This document shows, in pieces, positions 19,920 through 29,228 of a stretch of 64,000 bases of DNA. This DNA is from CAVPJC01 sp963705155 (lineage in GTDB: Bacteria; Chloroflexota; Anaerolineae; Anaerolineales; UBA4823). The stretch is from contig CAVPJC010000026.1 in NCBI GenBank assembly GCA_963705155.1, positions 83,697-147,696 on the forward strand, in the 5' to 3' direction. The notes beneath the pieces are model-generated. The model was not told where the DNA came from, ran no database searches, and saw nothing but the letters and a program-made list of their open reading frames with translations. Both the position numbers and the translations under genes were made by a program. Position 1 is the stretch's first letter, and every line of letters begins with the position of its first letter.

Positions 19920-20179
19920 AAACATCAGCCGTCCAGGGTGTGATGAATGGCGCATGCTTCAATTCCTCCTTATCCGGTTTCGCTAACAATCTGAATACCA
20001 ACTTGGTTAAGAAGGGATGCAAGATTATCAATAATGTGAAATTCGCTATATCCCATCACAATTGCGTGTTCGATCTCCGATTGGTCAGGTGATCCTGCGG
20101 ACACGCTTCTTGAATGGGCTGTAGAATATCATCCGGCCGGCATGTGGTAGAAGGAACATGCTCTATTGCTCAACATGGA
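19920..20179. other. Non-coding stretch beside the island
   Basis: No supported gene and no clear terminator. It marks the return from the AT-rich island to GC-rich chromosome. Confidence 0.4.
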
Positions 20180-20723
20180 TCAATGCCGGTTCCAGAAGCG
20201 GGGTATCAGGAATGGCGTTTGACGTTTGTAGGCCAGGTATTCCTGACCAAAGCGGATCTCCATTTCCTTTTCTTCAAATCGTTTGATATAGATCAGCAGT
20301 ACGCCTGCAAAAAGCAGCACCAGGATCACCGCGCCAATCGAACGAAAAAGGATGGCAACGCCCAGATACATGCCGATGGCCCCCAGGGCCATGGGATTGC
20401 GGCAGTAGGTGTAGGGAGGCTGGACGATCAGTTTCTGCGTTGCCAGGAGCGGCACGGGCGTCCCTCTCCCAAGGGTAAATTGGCTGTAATTGGCCCACAT
20501 GGCGAACAACCAACCGGGCAGGATCAGCAGCCATCCAAGGATCAGGTTGAATGGTAGGGAGAGGACCGGCGGCAACTGCAGCCACTGGTCAAGCCTTGCC
20601 CCCAGTCGGATGAAAAGATAAGGCAATAACAAACAGGAAAATGGGCGCCAGAAACAATAGAAAAACGAACCGCTGTTTCGGACTGTATTCGTGCCTGGTT
20701 TGCTCAAGAAATTTATCCTGCAT
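20180..20723 (-). CDS. Isoprenylcysteine carboxyl methyltransferase-like membrane protein (one frame slip)
   Basis: About 180 residues with four or so hydrophobic segments. The best start is the ATG at 20723 with a perfect GGAGGTGAACC spacing. It reads MQDKFLEQTRHEYSPKQR and a first membrane helix, then slips near 20,630 into the frame carrying the rest. The C-terminal signature QPPYTYCRNPMALGAIGMYLG plus EKEMEIRFGQEYLAYKRQTP is that of the ICMT/phospholipid methyltransferase superfamily (SAM and substrate sites near the membrane face). The substrate is unknown. Bacterial members often methylate lipids or small isoprenoid acids. A second member of the superfamily lies at 25801-26325. Confidence 0.75.
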
Positions 20724-20948
20724 GGTTCACCTCCCCGGCCTACTTTGATTCTATTCCGATACCTCCAAAAGTAAACAGGCTGCCTCAATGATCATGTCCC
20801 GGCCCAGCAGCAGACGCGTGTTCCAGCGCCGAGTGGGTCTGGCAGCCTATGATCGCCGGCGCTTCGTGAACAAGTTCGTCTTTCTCCAGGGCTGCCACGC
20901 ATGAAGAGGGCATAGTCCACCCGGCAGGTCAGGTGTTCGTCCCCCGGG
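20724..20948. other. Short region with a possible gene remnant
   Basis: On the minus strand one frame reads ALEKDELVHEAPAIIGCQTH and further to a stop near 20,790, without a recognisable start. It may be the end of a lost gene. No other feature is seen. Confidence 0.25.
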
Positions 20949-21341
20949 TTACTTGGCTGCCGGCGCGGCATTGAGCAGCTCGACAGCCACTCGCCACTGA
21001 CCATCGCCTTCCTTGCGCCAGATGATGACCAAACGGACGTGGGTGGTCGTACCCGCGTTGGGCGGGCGTCCGTTCACCCAGGCGGCTTCGCCATAGGTGT
21101 AGGCCATGGCCCCACTGCCCCCGGTCTGCAGCGCTGTGATGGACACAGACGACAACGGTGTCATCGCTCTGGCCATCTGCAGCAGGGCTTCCCGGCCCTG
21201 CACTGCCGGGCTGCCTGGTCCCACGAACATGGCATCTTCGGTGTAGTGGTAGACCCAGGCAGTTGGGTCCGGGGATTCGAGGGCCTTTTCGAGGAGGCGC
21301 TCAGCACTACGGATCTCACTCTCGTCGAAGGTTGGTTGCAT
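20949..21341 (-). CDS. SnoaL-like/DUF4440 NTF2-fold protein
   Basis: 130 residues starting at an ATG after AGGAG. The sequence shows the cone-shaped NTF2-like fold of DUF4440/SnoaL proteins: an N-terminal helix pair (SEIRSAERLLEKALESPD), WVYHYTEDAMFVGPGSPAVQ, then paired strands ending in RLVIIWRKEGDGQWRVAVEL. Members bind small hydrophobic molecules or act as isomerases, hydrolases or ketosteroid-type enzymes. Nothing in the pocket allows a substrate to be named. It stands alone on the minus strand and its frame is intact. Confidence 0.75.
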   Translation of the reverse strand: MQPTFDESEIRSAERLLEKALESPDPTAWVYHYTEDAMFVGPGSPAVQGREALLQMARAMTPLSSVSITALQTGGSGAMAYTYGEAAWVNGRPPNAGTTTHVRLVIIWRKEGDGQWRVAVELLNAAPAAK

Positions 21342-21493
21342 ATTGGCTCCTGTTTTCTATGCACATCATCAACTGCGACGCGCAGCGCTGTCGTTGCATG
21401 CAGTTGTTATGTGCTGTTCTTTTCATTCTTCTAAGGTCTCGCGTCCATCGCCATAACATTGTAAAAAGACGGAAGTATGGTCAATCTCTTGGA

Positions 21494-22288
21494 TTAGGCG
21501 GCATTTATGGATACGGTTATTATCGGCCCCGCTGATCCTTTTACATCCCCAAGCACTTTGAGACCGGGCGCATACGATTCAATTTGGCGCGGATGCTTGA
21601 TGCCGAAAACCCAGGGGGCATCCAAACCTCCCCATGTTATTTTGGTTTCCAGGTGCAGCAGTATTTTCCATAATCCCGTCAAATATTTCTCCGGAACCAT
21701 ATCAAGGACGAGCTGCGAGCGAGCAAACCTCTGGGCCAGCAGCTGGAATAGCTGTGTCGCAACTGGCTCAGGCAAAAACATGAACAGGCCTTCGGCAAGG
21801 AGAAGGAAACCGCTGTTTCCATTTGCAGTGACCTGATCAATCCACGCAGCATCCAGGACTGAACAACCGATCAGCTCATAACCCAGCTGATCCTTCAGGA
21901 TCTCCTTTTTCAACGCGACAACTTCTGGTAAATCAATTTCAACATATCGACAGTTTTCATTTGCAATCCGCCAGAATCGGGTATCAAACCCGCATGCGAG
22001 GTTGATTACTGTGTAAGCTGGATTGTCTGCGACAAAACGATTTGCTGCATCGTCAAAAACCTTCACTCTCCTCTGTACACCTGCTTTTGCATGTATGTAC
22101 TGCGTGCCTCCATAAATCCGCTTCTCCCTGATGATCCAGCGCTTTTCTTCTTCTGATGCGATGGACATCAATCTTTCTAAACAGAGAACTGCCATTGGGT
22201 CGTTAAAAATGGCGTTTTCCTTCTCTGATACAACGACGCGGGCAATCAAAGTCAAGATAGCTGTTCGTGATACCTGTGAGAGGTTCAT
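21494..22288 (-). CDS. Class I SAM-dependent methyltransferase, LCM (leucine carboxyl methyltransferase) family
   Basis: 264 residues from the ATG at 22288, which follows GGAGGTGGATC. An in-frame ATG further upstream lacks this signal. The SAM motif YTVINLACGFDTRFWRI and the acidic post-motif RYVEIDLPEV are those of the LCM/PPM family that methylates carboxyl groups in polyketide-like or peptide substrates. FLLLAEGLFMFLPE is the family's motif IV region. No biosynthetic partner is adjacent, so the acceptor is unknown. Confidence 0.85.
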   Translation of the reverse strand: MNLSQVSRTAILTLIARVVVSEKENAIFNDPMAVLCLERLMSIASEEEKRWIIREKRIYGGTQYIHAKAGVQRRVKVFDDAANRFVADNPAYTVINLACGFDTRFWRIANENCRYVEIDLPEVVALKKEILKDQLGYELIGCSVLDAAWIDQVTANGNSGFLLLAEGLFMFLPEPVATQLFQLLAQRFARSQLVLDMVPEKYLTGLWKILLHLETKITWGGLDAPWVFGIKHPRQIESYAPGLKVLGDVKGSAGPIITVSINAA

Positions 22289-22403
22289 GATCCACCTCCT
22301 TCTCCGGCCCCAGCACGCGGTTGAGCGCACCTGGTGGCCGCCTGACGGCAGAATCCCGCAAATCCGCTGCACGCTTTGTCACGCAGCAGCGCATGGGTCG
22401 GGC

Positions 22404-23057
22404 TTACAAAGTGAAGGATCGCCTAAGGAAGGTCAGGGTTCGATCCCACGCCAGGCTCGCTGCCGCCGGATGGTATGCTGGGCGGTCAGGTTCAAAGAAC
22501 CAGTGTCCGGTGCCGCTGTAACGATAGAAAGTCACCGGGCGGCCGGCGCTCTTGAGAGACGCCTCCAACTCGTCAACGTTGGATTGCGGCTCAAACTCGT
22601 CATTCTCGGCAAAGTGACCCAGGTAAGCTGCTTTTGACCTGCTGAAGTCGACGCCGCCGGTGCCGTAAAAGATGACCACCGAACGTATGTGTTCAGGATC
22701 AGCCGCGGCGAGGTCCAGCGCATAATAGGCGCCCAGAGAGAAGCCGATCACCGCCAGGCCGCCGCCGGTCTGGTCGGCCCGTTCGCTGAGGTACAGGGCA
22801 GCCTCTGCAATCTCGGCCCTGGCCTGCAGGTGGTTGGCGTCGAGCGCTCTGCCGAGGGTTTCCGCGTCGGGGATGTCCTCTGCAATCTTGCCATGATACA
22901 GATCCGGGGCGAAGGCTACGAAACCGGATCCGGCCAGCCGCGTGCAGAATGCCTTGATGACGTCGTTCAGCCCCCACCAGGCATGCAGGACCAATACACC
23001 GGGTCCCTTGCCCGTGGGCGGGACGGCGAGGTAGCCCTGAGGTTGAGAGTGTGTCAT
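22404..23057 (-). CDS. Dienelactone hydrolase family protein
   Basis: 217 residues, complete, of the alpha/beta-hydrolase fold. VLVLHAWWGLN holds the oxyanion region. GFSLGA carries the nucleophile, here Ser107 instead of the Cys of true dienelactone hydrolases. Asp153 (FAENDEF) and His185 (SGTGHWF) complete the triad. The Ser form suggests a general carboxylesterase. It reads away from the 1.37-kb gene-free stretch that follows and lies 116 bp upstream of the methyltransferase gene. Confidence 0.85.
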   Translation of the reverse strand: MTHSQPQGYLAVPPTGKGPGVLVLHAWWGLNDVIKAFCTRLAGSGFVAFAPDLYHGKIAEDIPDAETLGRALDANHLQARAEIAEAALYLSERADQTGGGLAVIGFSLGAYYALDLAAADPEHIRSVVIFYGTGGVDFSRSKAAYLGHFAENDEFEPQSNVDELEASLKSAGRPVTFYRYSGTGHWFFEPDRPAYHPAAASLAWDRTLTFLRRSFTL

Positions 23058-24425
23058 GTGGTCTCCTTATCGGGGTTGTAGTGGATCGCGCTGCTTGCCT
23101 GACGGAATTTGCATCAGAGCAAAATTAAGCAGGAGCGGAAAATTGCATGATATGCTGCATATACCCACATCCGTCCGGCGTTGCATGTATTATTTGGGTA
23201 ACATTGACTTCGAGATAGTCGGAAAAGTCATCATCAATGTCACTTTCCCGTCTCTTGAAATTTTAGAATTCTGTCGAGACAATGACGCGGAAGTAATCGT
23301 TATAGCATATGCCATCCTAAAGCGTTAAATTCCAGATGACAAACAGGATCTTGAATAACTTAAGCCTGACACTGCGTCTTTTATTCCTAGCCAATTGTGT
23401 ATAGTAGAATAATCCCAATAACTGTCGACAGAGATACAAATTGAATGCTATCAAAAGGAACGCTGTGATTGACCAGTATCTTCGACTATTTATAATTTTT
23501 CAGATAAGTCCGTATACTATGCTTTTGATTTTGGTGGAGATTCCGGGTTGAGGCAATAGCTCATAAATTTCTCACGAGCCAATTGGCATGTACCTTCCCC
23601 TAATTGTTTATTCGCCAGGTAAGTACGTCAATAGGCTCCTATGAATTCGCAACGGGATTTGTATAATTGGTGCCCAGAAATTCAAAGCGTTTCTTACATA
23701 TCGTCAATACTAATCTCATCTGCCCAATTCATTTTGTAGCTCTGGATTATGCAAAAGTATGACAGTTATGCAAAGAAGCCACATTATCTCGGATCCGATC
23801 CTCGTTAGCTATGAAGATAATGTTTCTCGACCAAGTTTTCGTCGGAATCTGCAACTTGTGAAATCGGCCTGTTTTTGGATTCAGTCTTATTTTCTCAGAA
23901 AAAACGCCCGATGTGTTTAATACCTCACGATTACGCTTATGCGGAACTGCCTGCCAATTTAGCAATAGAGGAAAGTCGATAGCATGTACTGATCATTGGC
24001 GAGATAAGTTCTGAATTGCTCAAGCTTCCAATTGTGCTTTCAGATTATGGCCGTCTGACACACACCGAACATCGTCTCGCTATTTAGCGGATTTTGAATA
24101 AGAATAAATCGATGACATTGACATTATTATATAGCGGATCAAGTGCAGTTGCATAATTCTGTATGCATTACAATTTTGGCTTCGTGCATCGACTCTTTGA
24201 CCAGATTCTATCACCATCATCGCTTTTGCCTGTGTGCAGTGCAACCCGACGGCTGGGATTTGTGCTGCTCAAAGGAGAGGTTTCTACGCCCAGGCATTTT
24301 ATGTATAATGAGGACTGCCAGCACCTACCAGCGGTTAGCGCTCACCGTCAGGTTTCGTCGTTACCCGCATGTTATTACAATACTTGCGTGTCTTTTGAGA
24401 CGACAAATTGTTGAGGAATAATGAT
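23058..24425. other. Long AT-rich stretch without a supported gene
   Basis: About 1.37 kb. Short open frames on both strands lack ribosome-binding sites and recognisable domains. Near 24,200-24,235 the minus strand reads TGKSDDGDRIW, weakly like the C-terminal part of the small repeated island gene, and the DNA there resembles 18,355-18,385. No RNA gene, terminator or CRISPR structure was seen. Confidence 0.4.
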
Positions 24426-25349
24426 ATGGCCAGAATTACCACCACCCTGGGTCCTAAAAGCTCTTCCGAATTGGGGCTGATTTTGCCTCATGAGCACATC
24501 TTTGTTGATCTTCGGACCTGGGACACCCCTGGTTATGCCCGGGCTGAAGTTGAAGATGTTATCCGGCTAATGGCTCCGGAAATTAAAAAGGCACAAAAAG
24601 CCGGTGTGACAGCCATTGTGGAATGCAGCACGGTCGGCGTGGGACGCCGGGCTGATCTAGATCGAGCTGTATCTGAGGCCACCCATCTCCCCCTGGTAAT
24701 TCCAACGGGTATTTATCGTGAACCCTGGGTGCCTGACTGGGCTCACGCAGCCAGCGAGGCCGAGTTGGCCGATTGGATGCTGGGCGAACTGCAAGGTGAA
24801 ATTGAAGCGAGCGGTGTGCAGGCCGGTTGGATTAAGTTGAGCGCAGGGGATGACGGATTAACGGCCTGTGAAACCAAGATCTTGCGGGCGGCTGCAACGG
24901 CTGCTCGCGAAACGAATGCTGTTATCGGCAGCCATACCATCCGAGGCCGGGTTGTTCGGGACCAACTCGATATTATTGAGGCGATGGGTTATGCTGCGGA
25001 ACGATTTATCTGGATCCATACCCAGGCGGAGCCGGATTTTGAGCTGCATCTGGAGATGGCGCGACGCGGGGCCTGGCTTGAGTACGACGCCATTGGTAAT
25101 ATCGATGGTGAAAATGATGAGTACTATTTGCAGCACATTCAACGCCTGTTAGACGCCGGTCTGGGTGATCAATTGCTGCTGAGTCATGACCGGGGATGGT
25201 ATGATCCGGCGCTGCCGGGCGGCGGTGTTCCCAAGCCCTACACCTACCTCACAGACCAGTTTCTACCAAAGCTGCGGGCAGTCGGGGTGGATGAGGGGAT
25301 GATCCATCAATTGACTCACACCAACCCCTTTCGGGCATTTGCCCGTTGA
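24426..25349 (+). CDS. Phosphotriesterase-family metallohydrolase (amidohydrolase superfamily)
   Basis: 308 residues, intact, starting at the ATG at 24426 after TTGAGGAAT. The binuclear metal site is complete: HEH motif (His22, His24), carboxylated Lys137 in WIKLSAG, His170 (VIGSHT), His198 (WIHTQ) and Asp255 (LSHDRGWYD). Members hydrolyse organophosphate triesters, lactones (quorum-sensing or sugar lactones) or related esters. The bacterial phosphotriesterase-related proteins of unknown activity are closest in size. It has no partner genes, so the substrate is open. Confidence 0.9.
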   Translation: MARITTTLGPKSSSELGLILPHEHIFVDLRTWDTPGYARAEVEDVIRLMAPEIKKAQKAGVTAIVECSTVGVGRRADLDRAVSEATHLPLVIPTGIYREPWVPDWAHAASEAELADWMLGELQGEIEASGVQAGWIKLSAGDDGLTACETKILRAAATAARETNAVIGSHTIRGRVVRDQLDIIEAMGYAAERFIWIHTQAEPDFELHLEMARRGAWLEYDAIGNIDGENDEYYLQHIQRLLDAGLGDQLLLSHDRGWYDPALPGGGVPKPYTYLTDQFLPKLRAVGVDEGMIHQLTHTNPFRAFAR

Positions 25350-25515
25350 TGCCTGTAGGACAACCCTGACATTGGCTTCCTCCTGACGTTGCCAATGTTC
25401 GCCATCTGGCGCTCACACATACGTATTCTATCTGGTTCGCTTATCCGACCGTTTGACAACCTGGGAAGCAAGCGAATCTGGCTTGTTTACACAGGCGTTG
25501 TCGAAGGTGCAGGCA

Positions 25516-25680
25516 TTACCCATCTCGGATTCCGTGTTCCGAAATAGACGGAAAGCAGTTTGCTTCCAGCTCATCGATGATCGTCAGGTCTGGGCGGAAT
25601 ATACCGACATCCGTAAGTCTGATTTCTAGCGGCGTCAGGTGGACCTGGTAACCCGCTTCCCTGAGCAGATCGGCAGCCTC
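25516..25680 (-). pseudogene. Receiver-domain-like gene fragment
   Basis: On the minus strand a 55-codon frame without a start reads EAADLLREAGYQVHLTPLEI, then VGIFRPDLTIIDELEAN to a TAA at 25516-25518. The alternation LLREAGY ... RPDLTIID is typical of the first half of a response-regulator receiver. The N-terminal beta-strand with its acidic pair and everything after the phospho-acceptor region are missing. Probably a decayed remnant. The remainder of 25350-25800 holds no gene I can support. Confidence 0.35.
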
Positions 25681-25800
25681 GGGTTATAATATCAATTGGA
25701 CTGTAACTATCTGAATACACTGCAACCGTGCGTTTTACGTATGGGTGGGCGGCCTGGTTGCGAACGCCAGCCGCGATGCTTGTAAAAGGAGTCAATCCCA

Positions 25801-26325
25801 GTGTCGACAGATGCCGCGCACAAAAGCTGGTGGCAGACCTTTGAAGTGGTGTTTGGCATTCCCTTCCTGGCTGCCATTGCCCTGCATTGGGCTGTGCCTC
25901 TTTCGCTCCCGCGCGGATTCTTCACGCCAGCCATCACCCCTGTGGGCGTTGCCCTATTCATCGTGGGCCTGGTCGTTGTCGTCCTTGCGCGCCGGGAGTT
26001 TGCGCAGCATGGGCAGTCGACCGAGCCGGGGCGCTCCACAAGCAGGATGATCACGACAGGCGTTTTCACGATCTCAAGGAATCCCCTTTACCTCGGCGGT
26101 GTTTGCATGCTGTGTGGGATCGCTCTGGTATTCAATCTGCCCTGGGCGTTAATCCTGCTCCTACCGTCTCTCGTCGCCTGTCACTACATTCTCGTAGCGC
26201 CTGAAGAGAGATATCTCGCCGCCAGGTTCGGCGAGGAATACGCCAGTTACGCCGCCTCAGTCCACCGGTGGCTCGGACGTGCACGAGACACAAATAGCGG
26301 TGGAAGCCATCCTGGCGCGGAGTAG
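25801..26325 (+). CDS. Isoprenylcysteine carboxyl methyltransferase-like membrane protein
   Basis: 174 residues from a GTG start. It has three or four membrane segments (FGIPFLAAIALHWAVPL, VALFIVGLVVVVLA, and a pair in the C-terminal half) and the catalytic C-terminal signature GVFTISRNPLYLGGVCMLCG followed by APEERYLAARFGEEYASYA. Same superfamily as 20180-20723, but the two are divergent and separate. A TATAAT at 25685-25690 may serve as its -10. The substrate is unknown. Confidence 0.8.
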   Translation: MSTDAAHKSWWQTFEVVFGIPFLAAIALHWAVPLSLPRGFFTPAITPVGVALFIVGLVVVVLARREFAQHGQSTEPGRSTSRMITTGVFTISRNPLYLGGVCMLCGIALVFNLPWALILLLPSLVACHYILVAPEERYLAARFGEEYASYAASVHRWLGRARDTNSGGSHPGAE

Positions 26326-26394
26326 CTTGCTTTCGGGTTAGCCGCCCAATTCCGGCAGCAGCCGAGTGGATCTGGTTGGGTTTCGGAGAGAAAT

Positions 26395-27271
26395 ATGCCC
26401 GGATTAAATCAGCAGATCATGTTGCCCGATGGGCGTGTACTCGGGTATGACGAGTATGGCAAGCCAGAAGGCAAACTGGTTTTTTATTTTCATGGCACGC
26501 CCAGCTCCCGGGTCGAATGGTTGCTGTTTGGTAGTGAAGCGATGGCCCAGGCACTCAATATTCGAATAATCGTTCCAGATCGACCAGGCATGGGACGATC
26601 CGGCTTTAAAGCCGATAGGCGCATCAGTGACTGGCCCAAGGATGTGGTCGCTCTGGCCGACCATCTCGGGCTGGAGCGCTTTGCCATCCTCGGGTACTCT
26701 GGCGGCGGCCCATATGCAGCCGCCTGCGCCCTGGCAATCCCTGAGCGCCTCACGGAGGTGGGCATCGTCAGCGGTGCGGGACCCTTTGACCAGCCTGGAC
26801 TGGCAGACGATATCAACGCGGATAGTCGTCGTTTTATGAACCTCACCCGCGATAAGCCCTGGTTGTCTCGCTGGATGCTGCGCATGATGGGCATGATGGC
26901 GAGATTCGCGGGTGATAAGATGGTGGCCAACACGACCGCCGCCCTGCCTGAACCAGATCGCCCAATTGTGGCCCGTCCGGAGTTCCAGAAAGGTTTTCTC
27001 TACATGCTTCAGGAAGCCCTGCGTCATGGGCCGCATGGCGCACAGCAAGACACCCTCCTGATGATATCACCCTGGGGATTCCGCCCTCATGATATTCAAA
27101 TACGAGTTCAATTGTGGCATGGTGAAGCCGACAGGAACGCGCCGCCGGCGATGGGAAGCTATATGGCAGACTGCCATTCCAAACAGCCGCATCCAGTTGT
27201 ATCCCGGTGAAGGTCATTTATCCTTGTTTGCGAAGAATGCAAAAGAGTTTCTGCACCTTTTGGCGATTTAA
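26395..27271 (+). CDS. Alpha/beta hydrolase, one frame slip near the end
   Basis: About 290 residues. VFYFHGTPSSR contains the oxyanion HG motif and LGYSGGGPYAAA the nucleophile elbow (Ser). After a slip near 27,170 the frame continues IQLYPGEGHLSLFAKNAKEF with the catalytic His, ending at 27271. LWHGEADRNAPP before the slip gives the acid residue. The overall type is that of haloperoxidase/epoxide-hydrolase-like serine hydrolases. A flavin-binding gene follows on the same strand 130 bp later. Confidence 0.85.
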
Positions 27272-27403
27272 GGATATCTTGAAGAACCTCACCGCCCGAT
27301 CATGGCCTGCGCCCCACAGGATGGTCGATCTGCTCAGTCCAGCGAGTGAGTCCCAACCGTTGGGCGTCATGAGCGCAGGTGCATCATCGCCAAGGAGCTT
27401 ACC

Positions 27404-27916
27404 ATGAAGAAACAAGACAGCAGGCAATCATACCCGCGAGCCAGCCGGCCCGATATGCCGGAATATGGGCTGCTCGCCGCCGACCAGGGTCGAGGCTTAC
27501 TACCGTGGGAATGGGCACAACAGCGACTCGAAAACTCTCGGAATTATTGGGTTGCCACGGTGCGTCCTGATGGTCGACCCCATGCAACGGCTGTCTGGGG
27601 CGTGTGGTTGGATAATGTTTTTTATTTCAGTACTGGTCGTCTGACACGCAAAGCTCGCAACCTGGCTCAGAACCCGGGCTGCGTGGTGTGCACCGAAAAC
27701 GCCACTGAAGCCGTTATCGTGGAAGGTGATGGGCAATTAATCAGCGATCACGGATTTCCTTCCCGGCTCGTCCCGTTCTATCAAATGAAATACGGCTCGG
27801 ATTATCCTGACGATTCCAATGTTTATGCCGTTAAACCGGTGCTGGCCTTCGGTTTTATCGATGACGAAGCGGAGTTTTCTGGTAGTGCAACACGCTGGCA
27901 CTTTAAATCCGAATAA
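27404..27916 (+). CDS. Pyridoxamine 5'-phosphate oxidase-family flavoprotein
   Basis: 170 residues, intact. LENSRNYWVATVRPDGRPHA and WLDNVFYFSTGRLTRKARNL are the FMN phosphate-binding signatures of the split-barrel PNPOx-like superfamily (often F420- or FMN-dependent reductases in Actinobacteria and Chloroflexi). It lacks the C-terminal dimerisation segment of true PdxH, so vitamin B6 oxidase activity is unlikely. It probably binds FMN, F420 or heme. Confidence 0.85.
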   Translation: MKKQDSRQSYPRASRPDMPEYGLLAADQGRGLLPWEWAQQRLENSRNYWVATVRPDGRPHATAVWGVWLDNVFYFSTGRLTRKARNLAQNPGCVVCTENATEAVIVEGDGQLISDHGFPSRLVPFYQMKYGSDYPDDSNVYAVKPVLAFGFIDDEAEFSGSATRWHFKSE

Positions 27917-28126
27917 GCAGATGCTGAGAATTTGATTACACCCCACAGCGTCATTACGGGTTGAGCGCCGCCCAAACGGTCTGTGAAGCGACCAACAGAG
28001 CTCTGGCCCTCCAACATACGGACAGGTTGAAATTCAGAGCAGTTACAGATTTCCCTTTTATGCGCTCAAATTCATGCGGTAAAATCAGCCTCTAGATTAA
28101 CAATTCTTTTGCTGCAGGAGGGGCTG

Positions 28127-29215
28127 ATGACTAAATCCTCGACACCCATCCAATCCGCCGAAGTTGCCATCATCGGGGCAGGGCCGATCGGTCTGGAGCT
28201 GGCTGCCTGCTTGAAACGCCTCGGGCTGGATTACCTGCACTTTGACGCCCGCCAGATCGGCTACACCATCAGCTGGTGGCCGCGCAATACCCTGTTCTTC
28301 AGCACCACCGAGCGCATCGAGATCGCCGGCATCCCGCTGGCGAACATTCACCAGCAGCGCGCCACTGGAGAAGAGTACCTGGCTTACCTGCGCGCCGTGG
28401 TGGAGCAGCTCGACCTGCAGGTGAACACCTACGAACCCGTGGTGGGCGTCCGGCGCCAGGCGAAGGGCTTTGAACTGCTTACCCGCCCGCAGTCCGGCGA
28501 ACGCCGCTACACCTGCCGCAAGCTGGTCCTGGCAATCGGGGATATGCACGCCCCGCAGCGCCTGGATATCCCCGGCGAAAACCTGCCGCATGTCAGCCAT
28601 TATTTTGATGATCCGCACCGCTACTTTCGCAAACGCCTGCTCATCGTTGGCGGGCGCAACTCGGCGGCCGAGGCCGCCCTGCGCTGCTGGCGCGCCGGCG
28701 CCCGGGTGAGCATCAGCTACCGCTGTCCCGATTTCGACGCGCAGGCGGTCAAGCATTGGATCCTGCCGGATCTCAAAGCCCAGATCGAGCTGGGCACGAT
28801 CACTTTTTACCCCGAGACCATTCCGCTGGAAATTACCCCGCAAAACGTATGTCTCGGCAGGCTGAAGGATGGCGTTCTTACCCCGCAGCGCAGCGATGTC
28901 CCGGCAGATTTTGTGCTGCTCAACACCGGTTTTATCCAGGACCCGACACTTTTTTCACTCACAGGGGTTAACCTTGTGGGGGAGCAGCGCGCCCCGGAGT
29001 ACAACCCCGACACGATGGAAACCAACGTGCCCGGTGTGTACGTGGCAGGCACCGCCGCCGCCGGCTCTCAAAAGCGCTACCGCCTCTTCATTGAAAACTC
29101 GCACCTGCACGTGGGTAAGATCGTGCTGGCCCTGACCGGAAAATGGCCCGCCCAGCTGGGAACCATCCCCGACCGCCAGTATGAGCCGCCCTTCGAGCAC
29201 ATCCAGGCCAACTGA
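28127..29215 (+). CDS. FAD/NAD(P)-dependent oxidoreductase, YpdA (thioredoxin reductase-like) family
   Basis: 362 residues, intact. The ATG at 28127 follows CAGGAGGGG. The first dinucleotide site AIIGAGPIGLEL (FAD) lies at about residues 15-25 and the second, LLIVGGRNSAAEAAL (NADPH), near residue 170. GVYVAGTAA near the C-terminus closes the FAD fold. There is no CxxC redox pair, as in the YpdA/Bdr proteins that reduce low-molecular-weight thiol disulfides such as bacillithiol. Whether this organism makes such a thiol cannot be told here. The next gene begins 14 bp later, so the two are co-transcribed. Confidence 0.8.
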   Translation: MTKSSTPIQSAEVAIIGAGPIGLELAACLKRLGLDYLHFDARQIGYTISWWPRNTLFFSTTERIEIAGIPLANIHQQRATGEEYLAYLRAVVEQLDLQVNTYEPVVGVRRQAKGFELLTRPQSGERRYTCRKLVLAIGDMHAPQRLDIPGENLPHVSHYFDDPHRYFRKRLLIVGGRNSAAEAALRCWRAGARVSISYRCPDFDAQAVKHWILPDLKAQIELGTITFYPETIPLEITPQNVCLGRLKDGVLTPQRSDVPADFVLLNTGFIQDPTLFSLTGVNLVGEQRAPEYNPDTMETNVPGVYVAGTAAAGSQKRYRLFIENSHLHVGKIVLALTGKWPAQLGTIPDRQYEPPFEHIQAN

Positions 29216-29228
29216 ACAGGAGACGGCA

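Noticed and set aside
22430..22450. tRNA-like T-arm sequence GGTTCGATCCCACG
   Set aside because: It lies inside the C-terminal coding region of the dienelactone hydrolase gene and no acceptor or anticodon arm can be formed around it.
23747..23965. 72-codon minus-strand open frame in the gene-free stretch
   Set aside because: No ribosome-binding site, no domain and no conserved context. It may be a remnant but cannot be supported.
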